Shown one piece after another: positions 26,860 to 35,404 of a stretch of 64,000 nucleotides of DNA. The position numbers and the translations under genes are program-made. The stretch lies in contig NZ_FONV01000003.1 in the NCBI RefSeq assembly GCF_900113015.1, forward strand, positions 124,001-188,000, written 5' to 3'. How positions within the stretch are numbered: position 1 is the stretch's first letter; each line of letters opens with the position of its first letter. The stretch comes from Actinoplanes philippinensis (GTDB taxonomy: Bacteria; Actinomycetota; Actinomycetes; Mycobacteriales; Micromonosporaceae). The notes under the pieces are model-generated. The model saw nothing but the letters and a program-made list of their open reading frames with translations, had not been told where the DNA came from and ran no database searches.

Positions 26860-27215
26860 AGCACCGACTCCTGGTGCCGCACCGACCAGTGCAGCAGCTC
26901 GGTCAGCGGGCCGGCCAGCGCTCGGCCCGGGGCGGTCAGGTCGTACTCGACCTTCGGCGGCACGGTGGCGTGGACGGTCCGGGTGAGCAGGCCGTCGCGT
27001 TCCAGGCCGCGCAGCGTGTGCGTGAGCATCCGCTGGCTGATGCCCTCGGCGCCGCGCATCAACTCGGTGAACCGGCGGGGCCCCGGCAGCAGGAGCACCA
27101 CGACGATCACCGTCCAACGGTCGCCGATCCGGTCGAGGGTGTCGCGCAGCGGGCACCGCTCCTTCATCGCCGGTGTCACCGACATGCCGGCCGGCAGCAG
27201 TAGTGCGAGGTCCAA
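26826..27215 (-). CDS. HxlR-family transcriptional regulator
   Basis: A 129-residue winged-helix regulator. The HxlR signature CPLRDTLDRIGDRWTVIV lies at about residues 21-38, including the single N-terminal cysteine that in some members senses oxidants or aldehydes. The recognition helix region is FTELMRGAEGISQRMLTHTL. The start is taken as TTG at 27215 because GGGAG precedes it; an ATG 30 bases inside is the alternative. It is divergent from an NmrA-type reductase gene, the usual arrangement in which HxlR proteins control the neighbour. Its last codons are the origin of the downstream tandem array. Confidence 0.9.
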   Translation of the reverse strand: MDLALLLPAGMSVTPAMKERCPLRDTLDRIGDRWTVIVVVLLLPGPRRFTELMRGAEGISQRMLTHTLRGLERDGLLTRTVHATVPPKVEYDLTAPGRALAGPLTELLHWSVRHQESVLAARTAYDADV

Positions 27216-27282
27216 TGGTTACTCCCGTGTGCCTGGGGCAGGAAATAGTGCGTTCTTCCGGGTGGGCGGATGCTCGCCGACG
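27216..27282. promoter_or_regulatory. Short divergent control region, HxlR/NmrA pair
   Basis: Sixty-seven bases separate the two starts, enough for overlapping promoters. The region includes GGAAATAGTGCG, AT-richer than its surroundings. I cannot identify a clear dyad operator. Confidence 0.4.
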
Positions 27283-28065
27283 ATGGGCGGCGTGAGCAAA
27301 CGAATTGCGGTCACCGGCGCGGCCGGGGCACTCGGGTCGGCCGTGGTGCGCCGGCTGCGCGACCGGGCCGACGTCATCGCGGTGACCAGGCGGCCGGACG
27401 CCGTAGCGCCGGGGGTGGAAGTTCGCCGTGCCGACTTCGACGACATCGGCCCGGCCGCGTTCGCCGGGGCCGACGCCGTCCTGGTGGTCAGCACCGATCA
27501 TCGGGACAACGGCCACCGGGCGGCGCAGCACGCGGCGGCTCTCACGGCGGCCGCCGCAGCCGGGGCAGGGCATCTCGTGTACACGTCGCTGGTCGGCTGT
27601 GACGGGCCGCCCGACCTGCTCAACGCGGCCCACCGGGAGACCGAGGCGGCGCTGCGCACGGCCGGGCCGCCGTGGACGGCGCTGCGGAACAACCTGTACC
27701 TGGAGGGGCTGGACGGTCTGCGGGCCGCCGCGGCAGCGACCGGCCGGCACGTCAGCAACGCGGGCGCCGGCGCGGTGTCCTATGTGAGCCGGTCACGGTG
27801 CGCGGAGATCGCGGCCGAGACGCTGCTCGGCCCGGCACGCGGCGTCGTCGAGGTGCACGGCCCGCGGCCCCTGGACACCGCGGCGGTGGCGGCCCTGCTC
27901 AGCGCCCGCCTCTCCGGTCCGGTCGAGCCGGTCCTTCTCGACGACGAACGGTACGCCGATCACCTGCTGTCGACGGGCACCCCACCGGCGCTGGCGGCCG
28001 CGCTGGTCGCCCTCGGCCAGGCCGTCCGGGCCGGCGTCTACACCGGCCCACGGCGGCCTTCATGA
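27283..28065 (+). CDS. NmrA-type NAD(P)-binding oxidoreductase
   Basis: A 260-residue cytoplasmic atypical short-chain dehydrogenase. The Rossmann motif TGAAGALGSAVVRRL lies near residues 9-23, VLVVSTDHRDN follows at the second strand end, and LVYTSLVG gives the strand before the active-site region. Family members include NAD(P)H:quinone oxidoreductases (QOR2/YtfG) and redox-sensing NmrA proteins. Start is ATG at 27283; GTG nine bases on is possible. Divergent from the HxlR-type regulator, which probably controls it in response to electrophiles or quinones. Confidence 0.88.
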   Translation: MGGVSKRIAVTGAAGALGSAVVRRLRDRADVIAVTRRPDAVAPGVEVRRADFDDIGPAAFAGADAVLVVSTDHRDNGHRAAQHAAALTAAAAAGAGHLVYTSLVGCDGPPDLLNAAHRETEAALRTAGPPWTALRNNLYLEGLDGLRAAAAATGRHVSNAGAGAVSYVSRSRCAEIAAETLLGPARGVVEVHGPRPLDTAAVAALLSARLSGPVEPVLLDDERYADHLLSTGTPPALAAALVALGQAVRAGVYTGPRRPS

Positions 28066-28107
28066 TCGGATAGCATCTCGGCTCGACCACGGAGGGCAGG
28101 GGTTCGC

Positions 28108-28869
28108 ATGGGCGCGAAGACCGCGTTGCTGGCCTTCGCCGACGGTGATCTGCCGGCGGCGCTGAAACGGGCCGGGCCGTCCCGGGCCGATGAGGCGGAG
28201 GCGGTCGTGCGCCGGCTGTCGCCCGGGTACGAGGTGACGCCGATCCGCGACGGGACGCTCTCCGAGGACTGCCACCCACCGGACGACGTGGCCTTCGCCG
28301 CCGTGCTGCCCGGCGCCGTCGTGCTGTGCGACCGGCGGCTCGTCGCCGTGACCCCGTCCGAGCTGCCGGAACGGCTTCTGGCGGAGGCGGCGGGCCGGCG
28401 GGTGCTGCTGCATGCGATGCACTCGGTCTCGGACGCGCTCACCTTCGCGGTGTGGGAGGACGGGCGGTTGATCCGGTCGCTGAGCGTCTCCCCGGACACC
28501 GGTGTCGTGGAGGATCTCGGCGAGCCGCTCCCCTTCGAGCGGCCGTACTGGACCGGCGAACGCCCGGTCACCTCTCCCGGGTTCCCCGGCCAGGGGCCGT
28601 ACCCGCTGCCGTTTCACCCGCTGGATCTCGGTCAGGACGCGCTGCGGGCCCTCTTCGGCTTCGTCATCGAAGGCCGCCGCGAGCCGGACGACGTCGACGC
28701 GGGGGCGATGGTGCTGCACGGCTTCCGGGTCGCCGACCCGACCGGCCGGGAGCAGGAGGAACGGGAGAACCACCTGCGCGAGGTGCTCAGCCGGATGGGG
28801 CCGCCCCGCAGGTACCGGATGGGAGCCGACGGCGCCTTCCACGAGCTGACCCCGGACGACACACCCTGA
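28108..28869 (+). CDS. Hypothetical protein, DUF6928-like
   Basis: A 253-residue cytoplasmic protein without signal peptide or membrane segment. It begins MGAKTALLAFADGDLPAAL, which resembles the opening of actinobacterial DUF6928 proteins; I assign this with moderate confidence. Other visible stretches are VVLCDRRLVA, HSVSDALTFAVWEDGRL and GFVIEGRREPDDVDAG, suggesting a compact alpha/beta fold. GGAGGGCAGG lies before the ATG, and TAGCAT at 28073 could be the -10 element. Function is unknown. It converges with the GNAT gene. Confidence 0.65.
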   Translation: MGAKTALLAFADGDLPAALKRAGPSRADEAEAVVRRLSPGYEVTPIRDGTLSEDCHPPDDVAFAAVLPGAVVLCDRRLVAVTPSELPERLLAEAAGRRVLLHAMHSVSDALTFAVWEDGRLIRSLSVSPDTGVVEDLGEPLPFERPYWTGERPVTSPGFPGQGPYPLPFHPLDLGQDALRALFGFVIEGRREPDDVDAGAMVLHGFRVADPTGREQEERENHLREVLSRMGPPRRYRMGADGAFHELTPDDTP

Positions 28870-28881
28870 ACGGGTGGCGCC

Positions 28882-29352
28882 TCACGCGGGCTTCCACACG
28901 TACCGGATGTCGGGGGCCTTCTCCTCGTTTCCGGAGCCGTCGGTGGTCTCCGCCTCGATGAAACCGTGCCGGAGGTAGAAGCGCTGGGCGCGGACGTTGG
29001 AAGCGAACGTCCACAGCTGCAGACCGCCGGGGCGGCGCGACTTGGCCAGCTCGACCAGTCGTGAGCCCAGGCCGCGGCCGGTGGCGGACGGGTCGACGTA
29101 GAGCTGGTCGATCCCGTCGTCGTCCAGCACCAGGACCGCCAGCGCACGGCCGTCGGGGTCCTCGGTCAGCCACACCTCCCGCTCGGGGACCACCACGGTG
29201 GCGACCCACCCGCGCACCTCGTCGTCGGAATGGGCCGGCGGCGGGATCGCGTCGCCGGCGCCACGCCGGGAACGGATCAGGAGGTCGGCGACCGCCGGCG
29301 CGTCGACCGGCTCGGCTCGGCGGGAGGTGCCCGGCAGAATCATGGCAGCCAT
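28882..29352 (-). CDS. GNAT-family N-acetyltransferase
   Basis: A 156-residue cytoplasmic acetyltransferase. The acetyl-CoA-binding motif is LYVDPSATGRGLGSRLVEL (RGLGS pyrophosphate loop), and NVRAQRFYLRHGFIEAE is the motif B Tyr/Phe segment. The N-terminal segment RRAEPVDAPAVADLL begins strand 1. The ATG at 29352 is used; a second at 29343 has a better-placed AGGATGG and may be the real start. Substrate unknown. Confidence 0.9.
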   Translation of the reverse strand: MAAMILPGTSRRAEPVDAPAVADLLIRSRRGAGDAIPPPAHSDDEVRGWVATVVVPEREVWLTEDPDGRALAVLVLDDDGIDQLYVDPSATGRGLGSRLVELAKSRRPGGLQLWTFASNVRAQRFYLRHGFIEAETTDGSGNEEKAPDIRYVWKPA

Positions 29353-29578
29353 CCTGGGAACCCCCGGACGAGGACGCAACCGAATTCCGGCCGCCCGGCT
29401 GTCCGAACGCCACGCACCGCGTCACCGCTGCGCGGTTCTCCCGGATGTCGCCGGAACCGATGGGATCTCCTCTGGCCGGCGCGAGCGGGCTGACGCGCCC
29501 CCGCCTGCGGGTGATGACGTTGTGCCGGTACCCGGGCCGTGCAAGGCTGAGGTCGTCCCGGCCCCAGGGAGGGTGTCC

Positions 29579-29953
29579 ATGCTGGACGAGAAGCCCACGC
29601 TTGCGGAGGAGAACGACACCCCCGCCCGCTCACCACGGGAACGGACCGTGCTGGTGGCCGTGGCCTGGCACCTCACTGCCCTGGCCGGTTTCCTGGCCAA
29701 CGCCTACCTGGTCCCCTGGGAGACCGCGTCGTGCGCCGACCAGCCCGGCTATTGCGTGACCACCGACGACTTGATGCACATCCTGCTGTTCCTCGGTGTC
29801 CCGTTCCTGCTCGTCTCGTTCCTCGTGGCAAGGATGGCCGCCGTGCCGCTGTCCCGCCGCCTCCGCCCCTCAGCCGCGGGCGCCCTCGCCACGCTGGCCG
29901 GCCTGCTGACCACGATCGCCGCCGCCACCACCCTGGTCGCCGTCGCCCGCTGA
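29579..29953 (+). CDS. Small membrane protein, three predicted helices
   Basis: A 124-residue protein with a charged cytoplasmic N-terminus (MLDEKPTLAEEND) and three hydrophobic segments at about residues 26-44, 64-83 and 98-117. A loop between helices 1 and 2 carries two cysteines (SCADQPGYC), which could form a disulfide on the outside. GGAGGG lies 7 bases before the ATG. No family is recognised. Confidence 0.7.
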   Translation: MLDEKPTLAEENDTPARSPRERTVLVAVAWHLTALAGFLANAYLVPWETASCADQPGYCVTTDDLMHILLFLGVPFLLVSFLVARMAAVPLSRRLRPSAAGALATLAGLLTTIAAATTLVAVAR

Positions 29954-29978
29954 CAGAACGGCTGTCACCGCCGTCTCG

Positions 29979-30323
29979 TCATTCGTGGCGGTGCAGGTCG
30001 GCCAGGGCCCGTAGCCGGCGGACCTCGTCGATGATCAGCTGGTCGTCGGCGTCCGGGAGGCGCAGCACCGACGCCAGCGTGGCGCGCAGGTCCTCGGAGG
30101 GGGCCGCGTCGAGCTCGCGCAGCATCATCTGCACCGCGCCGTCCACTTGGGCCCGGTCGTAACCGCGGAGAACGATCGTGAAGTCGGCCGTCTGCAACGC
30201 CTCCCGGGCCCGCGCACGCTGCGACGCGTCCTCGGCGTCGAGCGCCGCGGATGCCCGGCCGAGCAACGCGTCGACCTGGGACCGGTCATATCCCCGCAGC
30301 ACGAAGGTGAAGTCGAGCCTCAT
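29979..30323 (-). CDS. Small protein with two DivIVA-type RGYDRxQVD motifs
   Basis: A 114-residue cytoplasmic protein. It has two copies of the DivIVA-domain opening, FTFVLRGYDRSQVDALL at residues 4-20 and FTIVLRGYDRAQVDGAV near 50-66, each followed by a helix. In DivIVA/Wag31 this segment anchors the protein to curved membrane and continues into a long coiled coil, which is missing here. The C-terminal LRLPDADDQLIIDEVRRLRAL is helical. The ATG at 30323 is chosen; TACGAT lies seven bases before it. An ATG nine bases upstream is possible. A role at cell poles or septa is inference. Confidence 0.7.
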   Translation of the reverse strand: MRLDFTFVLRGYDRSQVDALLGRASAALDAEDASQRARAREALQTADFTIVLRGYDRAQVDGAVQMMLRELDAAPSEDLRATLASVLRLPDADDQLIIDEVRRLRALADLHRHE

Positions 30324-30485
30324 GGCGGACATCGTAGAGACGTCCCGCACCAGCCAGTCGCCGACAGCCGACAAGACGCAGACCCGGGTCACTGACGGCG
30401 ACGAAACAGAGGCGGCCGACGTAACCGGACACGGTCCACGGCGGGCCGAGGCGCGCAGCGGGCGGACCCCGGCGAAGCCCGCGGC

Positions 30486-31367
30486 TCAGTCGTCGGTGGC
30501 CAGCCACAACCAGACGACGAAGGCGCTCGCCACCACCGCGGCGATGCCGGCCGCCCCGGTGACGAAGGTCAGCCGGCTGGGTTCGGGTGAGGCCGCCGTC
30601 ATGGCGTCGGCCGATTTGCCCAGCAGCAGGCCGATCACCGTGGCGGGGATCCCGATCACGGCGGTGACCAGCAGCGGCACGGTGGCGAGCCGGGTCGGCC
30701 GGCCGGGTGCGGCGACGGCCCGCCGGGCGCGCAGCGCCCGGACGCCGAGGACGGCGACGGCGCCCCACGTCAGGACCACCAGCAGCGCGGCGATGATGTC
30801 GCTGGGCCGGTGCCATCGCGCCCACACGGTGCCGATCGCGATGGCCGCCGTGTATCCGGCGCCGACCAGCGCCGTGGGCCCGCGCAGCGCCGCCGGCACC
30901 ACGATGACCAGGGCGAACGCCACTGACGCGGCGGCTGTGGTGTGGCCGCTGGGCAGCGAGTTGGGGTAGGTCAGGCCGTCCAGGGTGGGCCGGGGCAGCC
31001 AGTCCTTGAGGAGCTGGGTGGTGGCGTTGCCGGCCAGCACCAGGACCGCGGCCGCGATCGCCAGGTCGACGCGTTTGCGGACCACGCCGACGGCGGCCGC
31101 GATCACGCACACCAGCACGAGGCTGGACAGGGTGGTGGCGTTGAGGATGCTCCGGAGCAACTCCTCGAGGCGGGCGTGGTGGACCTCGGTGCCGAGCATC
31201 GCGGCGGTGTCGAGCCACTGGCCGGAGATGGTACGGACGAAGACGTGGTAGGTGGCGAGCAGCCCGGCGCCGGCGGACACGCCGATGAGCAGCGGCGCCA
31301 CCAGGTACGTCGGACCGGGACGCCCCCGGGTGTGCTGCCGCACGCTGTCGGGACTCAGCGTGGTCAT
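30486..31367 (-). CDS. PAP2-family membrane phosphatase
   Basis: A 293-residue integral membrane protein. PAP2 motifs are present: KDWLPRP near residue 121, LPSGHTT near 138-144 with the catalytic His, and RWHRPSDIIAALL near 188 with the nucleophile His and its Asp partner. Such enzymes dephosphorylate lipid phosphates, for example undecaprenyl diphosphate or phosphatidic acid. About seven membrane helices can be counted. GGAGGTGG precedes the ATG. The gene is followed by 150 bases without an assigned function. Confidence 0.92.
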   Translation of the reverse strand: MTTLSPDSVRQHTRGRPGPTYLVAPLLIGVSAGAGLLATYHVFVRTISGQWLDTAAMLGTEVHHARLEELLRSILNATTLSSLVLVCVIAAAVGVVRKRVDLAIAAAVLVLAGNATTQLLKDWLPRPTLDGLTYPNSLPSGHTTAAASVAFALVIVVPAALRGPTALVGAGYTAAIAIGTVWARWHRPSDIIAALLVVLTWGAVAVLGVRALRARRAVAAPGRPTRLATVPLLVTAVIGIPATVIGLLLGKSADAMTAASPEPSRLTFVTGAAGIAAVVASAFVVWLWLATDD

Positions 31368-31402
31368 CCGTGGCCACCTCCGGGTTCGTCGAACGCCCGA
31401 GC

Positions 31403-32251
31403 TTACGGACCGCCGTCAAACGCGCCGACGACGCCCAGGAGTTCCAGTTTGCCGTAGCTCTCCGTGCCGGGCACAGCGGTGTACACGAGCAGGGAGTGTC
31501 CCTGGTCGGGGTCGAGCAGGGCCTGGCAGGTGAGGTCCAGGTTGCCCACCTCGGGGTGGACGAACCGTTTGAGATGCGAGAAGCGGAAGCCGATCTCGTG
31601 CTCGGACCACACGGCGCGGAACTCCTCGCTGCTCTCCATCAGCAGGCTCTGCAGGTGCGCGGCCCGGGAGCGGGGCCCGCGGAGGGTGACCACGTGACGC
31701 AGGCCGGAGACGAAGACCCGGGAGTGCATCGCGTGGTCGTCGGGATGGTAGAGGGCACGGCAGGCCGGGTCGGTGAACCAGCGGTAGCCGATGCTGCGGG
31801 CCGGCCCGGTGAACCGGGTGAGGTCGCCGTTGAGGGCGACGCCGAGCCGGTTCTGCCGCAGGGTCTCGCCGAGCTCGGTGACGATCTCGGCGGGGGTGTC
31901 GTCGAGCCGGTCGAAGATGCGCAGCAGGCCGGGGCTGATGTGCTCGCCGGAGGCCCCGCGGACCGGCGGGTGGTGCCCGGCCAGCCGGAACAGGTGGTCA
32001 CGTTCGTCGTGGGACAGGTGCAGGCCCTGCGCTATGGAGGCGATCATCTGCTCGCAGGGGTGCGGGCCACGCTCCCGCTCCAGCCTGCTGTAGTAGTCGG
32101 CGGAGATGTGACAGAGCGTGGCCACCTCCTCCCGGCGCAGGCCGGACGTCCGGCGGCGCTGCCCGCGGGGCAGGCCGACGTCCTCGGGTTGCAGCGACTC
32201 ACGCCGCCGGCGCAGGAACTCGGCCAGACCGGCCCGATCGATCTGCATCAC
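31403..32251 (-). CDS. XRE-family regulator with MmyB-like ligand domain
   Basis: A 282-residue regulator. The N-terminal helix-turn-helix is at residues 8-70 (LAEFLRRRRESLQPED, RREEVATLCHISADYYSRLE). The C-terminal MmyB-like region, from about residue 105, has the family run of VALNGDLTRFTG, NLDLTCQALLDPDQGHSLLVYTAVPG, a PAS-like fatty-acid-binding fold in related proteins. The start (GTG 32251 or ATG 32248) lies right behind the stop of the SDR gene, so the two form an operon. MmyB-type regulators next to SDR genes are common in actinobacteria, with the regulator repressing the SDR gene. Confidence 0.9.
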   Translation of the reverse strand: MMQIDRAGLAEFLRRRRESLQPEDVGLPRGQRRRTSGLRREEVATLCHISADYYSRLERERGPHPCEQMIASIAQGLHLSHDERDHLFRLAGHHPPVRGASGEHISPGLLRIFDRLDDTPAEIVTELGETLRQNRLGVALNGDLTRFTGPARSIGYRWFTDPACRALYHPDDHAMHSRVFVSGLRHVVTLRGPRSRAAHLQSLLMESSEEFRAVWSEHEIGFRFSHLKRFVHPEVGNLDLTCQALLDPDQGHSLLVYTAVPGTESYGKLELLGVVGAFDGGP

Positions 32252-32252
32252 G

Positions 32253-33194
32253 TCACCGTAGCCGCGCGAAGGACGTGGCGGTCAATTCCTCGGAGGTACG
32301 CCACACCCGCGCGGCCTCCTCCTCGGAACGCAGGCGCGAGTACAGCTTCTGCTCGGCCGGCGCGCCACCGAGGTGCCCGGGTCCGCTCGGCCCGTAGAAG
32401 CCGCCGTCGCTGCCGGTGGTGGCGGCGAGGACGGCGGGCAGCGCGGCGGACCCGGCCGTGCCGAGCAGGATCCCGCGGGCGGAGAGCGCGCCGATCAGCC
32501 GTCGTCCGGCGGTGTCCCGGGACCGACCGACCTCGGGGCGGGCCGCGAGCAGACTGGTCGGGGCGACGCCCGGATGCGACAGGGTGCTGGTGATGCCCCA
32601 GCCCTGCTGCCGGCTGCGGCGGGCCAGTTCAAGACCGAAAAGACCAAAGGCGATCTTCGATTGGCTGTACGCGCGCCCGCCGTCATAGGAACGTTCCCAG
32701 TTGAGGTCGTCCCAGTTGATCGCGCCGGAGTTCGCCGCCACGCTGATCTGCGTGACCACCCGGGCCCGGCCGTCCCGCAGCAGGGGCATCAGGTGCGCGA
32801 CGAGCGCGAAGTGCCCTAGGTGGTTGGTGCCGAACTGCAGCTCGAAGCCGTCCGCCGTGACCTGCCGGTCGGGCGGTGTCATCACTCCGGCGTTGTTGAT
32901 CAGCAGGTGGACGGGCCGGCCCTCCTGCCGCAGCCCGGCGCCCAGCTCGGCCACCGACTCCAGCGACGACAGCTCCAGGCTGCGCAGCGACAGCGTGGCG
33001 GCGGGGGTGCGCCGGCGGATCTCGGCGATCGCGGCCTCGCCCTTGCGGGTGTTGCGGACCGGCAGGACGATCTCGGCTCCGGCGGCGGCGAGGCGGGCGG
33101 CGATCTCGAGGCCGATCCCGTCGCTGGCGCCGGTGATGACGGCGAGCTTGCCGGTGAGGTCGGGAACAGTGACGGTGGGTTGTCTGCGTGCCAT
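32253..33194 (-). CDS. Short-chain dehydrogenase/reductase
   Basis: A 313-residue cytoplasmic SDR, similar in layout to retinol-dehydrogenase-like members. The cofactor motif [10 protein letters not shown] is near residues 23-32, NNAGVM near 100, and the catalytic YSQSK (Tyr and Lys) near 175, preceded by a Ser in [10 protein letters not shown]. The late part [15 protein letters not shown] fits. The ATG at 33194 starts [10 protein letters not shown], before the first beta strand. It leads the two-gene operon with the XRE regulator. Substrate not known. Confidence 0.92.
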   Translation of the reverse strand: MARRQPTVTVPDLTGKLAVITGASDGIGLEIAARLAAAGAEIVLPVRNTRKGEAAIAEIRRRTPAATLSLRSLELSSLESVAELGAGLRQEGRPVHLLINNAGVMTPPDRQVTADGFELQFGTNHLGHFALVAHLMPLLRDGRARVVTQISVAANSGAINWDDLNWERSYDGGRAYSQSKIAFGLFGLELARRSRQQGWGITSTLSHPGVAPTSLLAARPEVGRSRDTAGRRLIGALSARGILLGTAGSAALPAVLAATTGSDGGFYGPSGPGHLGGAPAEQKLYSRLRSEEEAARVWRTSEELTATSFARLR

Positions 33195-33263
33195 GTGACC
33201 AGCATGCGGGCGGCCACCGGAGGTATCCACGGCCTGACGATCCCAGGCTGCGACGCTACCGGC

Positions 33264-33287
33264 CGCGGCTGTTGCGGCAGCCGCGGA
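33264..33287. terminator. Hairpin between the Gfo/Idh/MocA and SDR genes
   Basis: CCGCGGCTG and CAGCCGCGG form a perfect 9-bp stem around 6 bases. It lies downstream of the 33400-34548 oxidoreductase and upstream of the SDR start, so it could end the sugar-transport operon. The rest of the gap (33195-33399) shows nothing else. Confidence 0.5.
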
Positions 33288-33399
33288 TCAGGGCGGTCCG
33301 GCAGGCGGCCGACCCCGTCGGCGAGGCGGGCCGCCGGTGCCGGCCGGTTTCGGCAACCACATATCGGAAACGGTCACCGGGCCGGCCGACGACAGCGAT

Positions 33400-34548
33400 T
33401 CAGAGCGAGACCCATGCTCCGGTACGCACGGAGTCGAGCATGGCGTCCAGGACGACGGCGGCCGCGACCGCGTCGTCCAGGGTCGGGCCGTACGGCGTGT
33501 CGTCGGCGATCGACCGCAGGAAACCCGCCGCCTCGATCACCTTGGTGTCGTCGTAGCTCATCGCGATCCCGGCGCCCGGCTGGAAGGCCCCGAAGTCGCC
33601 CTGCCCCGGCCCGGCGAAGACGGTCCGGTAGCTCTGCGACTGGTAGTCGGCGCCGGTGCTCACCGACAGCTCCCCCATCCGCCGGAAGTCCCAGGCCAGC
33701 GCCCCGGTGGTGCCGTGCACCTCGAAGCCGTAGGTGTTCTGCTCGCCGACCGCCACCCGGCTGGCCTCCAGCACGCCGCGGGCGCCCCCGGCGAAGCGCA
33801 GCAACGCGTGCACGTGGTCCTCGTTCTCGACCGGCCCGGGTGGCCCGTCGGCGCGGGAGAAGTGGCTGGCTGCGCCGGTGACGGTGGGCCGTGAGGGGAT
33901 CACCGTGGTGGTGTCGGCGACCAGCGCCTCGATGTCGCCGAGCAGGTGCCGGGCCAGGTCGACGGCGTGCGAGGCGAGGTCGCCGAGGACCCCGCTGCCG
34001 CCGTGCGAGCGGGTGAAGCGCCAGGACAGCGCGCCGTCCGGGTGGGCCGCGTAGTCGCTGAAGAACCGGAACCGGGCGTTGGTGACCCGGCCGATCGCGC
34101 CGCCCGCGATCAGGGCGCGGGCCTCGGCGACGGCCGGCGCGGCCCGGTAGTTGAACCCGACCGTGCTGCGCACCCCCGCCGTCGTGGCGGCGCCGGCCAC
34201 CCTGCGGGCGTCGTCGCCGGTCAGGCCCACCGGCTTCTCGATCCACAGGTGCCGTCCGGACTCGGCGACGGCCGCGCCGATCTCGCGGTGCAGGAAGTTC
34301 GGGGCGGTGACGCTGACCGCCTCGACCCGCGGGTCGGCGAGCACGTCGCGCCAGTCGGTGGCGGCGGTGGCGAAGCCGTACTGCGCGGCGGCCGCCTCGG
34401 CCCGGCCCGGTTCCGGGTCGGCGACGGTGACCAGGTGCGGCACGATCGGCAGGTCCGGGTACTGGTGGCGGACCCGCAGATAGGCGCGGGTGTGCGCGTG
34501 CCCCATCCACCCGAACCCGACGACCGCCACCCCGAGCGGCCGGGTCAT
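33400..34548 (-). CDS. Gfo/Idh/MocA-family oxidoreductase
   Basis: A 382-residue NAD(P)-dependent sugar or cyclitol dehydrogenase. The Rossmann motif GFGWMGHAH lies at residues 11-19, and the family signature WIEKPVGL near 105 contains the catalytic Lys of EKP. HAVDLARHLLGD near 197 contains the His/Asp pair that lines the active site. The C-terminal domain is the usual beta-sheet substrate domain. It is last in an operon of SBP, permease, ATPase and this gene, which points to oxidation of the imported sugar. An inositol or 1,5-anhydro/3-keto-forming reaction is possible; the substrate cannot be read from the sequence. Confidence 0.92.
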   Translation of the reverse strand: MTRPLGVAVVGFGWMGHAHTRAYLRVRHQYPDLPIVPHLVTVADPEPGRAEAAAAQYGFATAATDWRDVLADPRVEAVSVTAPNFLHREIGAAVAESGRHLWIEKPVGLTGDDARRVAGAATTAGVRSTVGFNYRAAPAVAEARALIAGGAIGRVTNARFRFFSDYAAHPDGALSWRFTRSHGGSGVLGDLASHAVDLARHLLGDIEALVADTTTVIPSRPTVTGAASHFSRADGPPGPVENEDHVHALLRFAGGARGVLEASRVAVGEQNTYGFEVHGTTGALAWDFRRMGELSVSTGADYQSQSYRTVFAGPGQGDFGAFQPGAGIAMSYDDTKVIEAAGFLRSIADDTPYGPTLDDAVAAAVVLDAMLDSVRTGAWVSL

Positions 34549-34600
34549 CGGACGCCCTCCGCAGAAGGCCGCTCGACCACCGCGACACCGGACGGCCGGG

Positions 34601-35401
34601 TCATGAGGTGGCCTTGCCGGCGGGGTTGCGGTCGAGCTCGTGGGCCAGCTGGTCCAACTCGGCGCCACCGGCCATCATCCGGGTCAGCTCGGCCAGCGAC
34701 AGCTCGCTCTTGGCGAAGTCGCCGAGGCTCTTGCCCCGGTTGAGCAGCAGGAACCGGTCGCCGACCGGGTAGGCGTGGTGCGGGTTGTGGGTGATGAAGA
34801 CGACCCCGAGCCCCCGGTCGCGGGCCCGCGCGATGTAGCGCAGCACCACCCCGGCCTGTTTGACGCCGAGCGCCGACGTCGGCTCGTCGAGGATCAGCAG
34901 GCGCGCCCCGAAGTGGACGGCCCTGGCGATGGCCACCGACTGCCGTTCGCCGCCGGAGAGGGTGCCGACCGGCTGGTCCGGGTCGCGGATGTCGATGCCC
35001 ATGTCCGCCAGCTCACGGCGGGTGGTCTCGATCGCGGTGGCCCGGTCGAACCGGCGGAACGGCCCCCACCCCTTGGTCGGCTCGGAGCCGAGGAAGAAGT
35101 TGCGCCAGATCGCCATCAGCGGCACCATCGCCAGGTCCTGGTAGACGGTGGCGATCCCGGCGTCGAGCGCCTCGCGGGGGCTGCCGAGCCGGACCGGGTT
35201 GCCGTCGATCAGCAGCTCGCCGCCGTCCGGCTGGTGCACCCCGGACAGGATCTTGATGAGCGTCGACTTGCCGGCGCCGTTGTCGCCGAGCACGCAGGTC
35301 ACCTGGCCGGCGCGGACGGTCGTGGAGACTCCGCTGAGCGAGATGACGCTGCCGAACGTCTTGCTGACGTCCCGGATCTCCAGCAGTGGACTGTCGCTCA
35401 T
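34601..35401 (-). CDS. Sugar ABC transporter ATP-binding protein (single domain)
   Basis: A 266-residue ATPase with one ABC domain: Walker [10 protein letters not shown] near residues 39-47, signature LSGGERQS near 148, Walker [11 protein letters not shown] near 168, and the switch His in ITHN. The closest type is the carbohydrate-uptake CUT2 group. The usual CUT2 ATPase (RbsA, XylG) has two fused ABC domains; this one has a single domain, so it should work as a homodimer. It overlaps no neighbour but lies 3 bases from the permease gene. Confidence 0.93.
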   Translation of the reverse strand: MSDSPLLEIRDVSKTFGSVISLSGVSTTVRAGQVTCVLGDNGAGKSTLIKILSGVHQPDGGELLIDGNPVRLGSPREALDAGIATVYQDLAMVPLMAIWRNFFLGSEPTKGWGPFRRFDRATAIETTRRELADMGIDIRDPDQPVGTLSGGERQSVAIARAVHFGARLLILDEPTSALGVKQAGVVLRYIARARDRGLGVVFITHNPHHAYPVGDRFLLLNRGKSLGDFAKSELSLAELTRMMAGGAELDQLAHELDRNPAGKATS

Positions 35402-35404
35402 CCC

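Noticed and set aside
26493..27203. Plus-strand frame of repeated Arg/Pro/Ser sequence through the 47-bp array
   Set aside because: It reads the array and the HxlR gene in antisense; the minus strand contains the intact gene and the start/stop signals.
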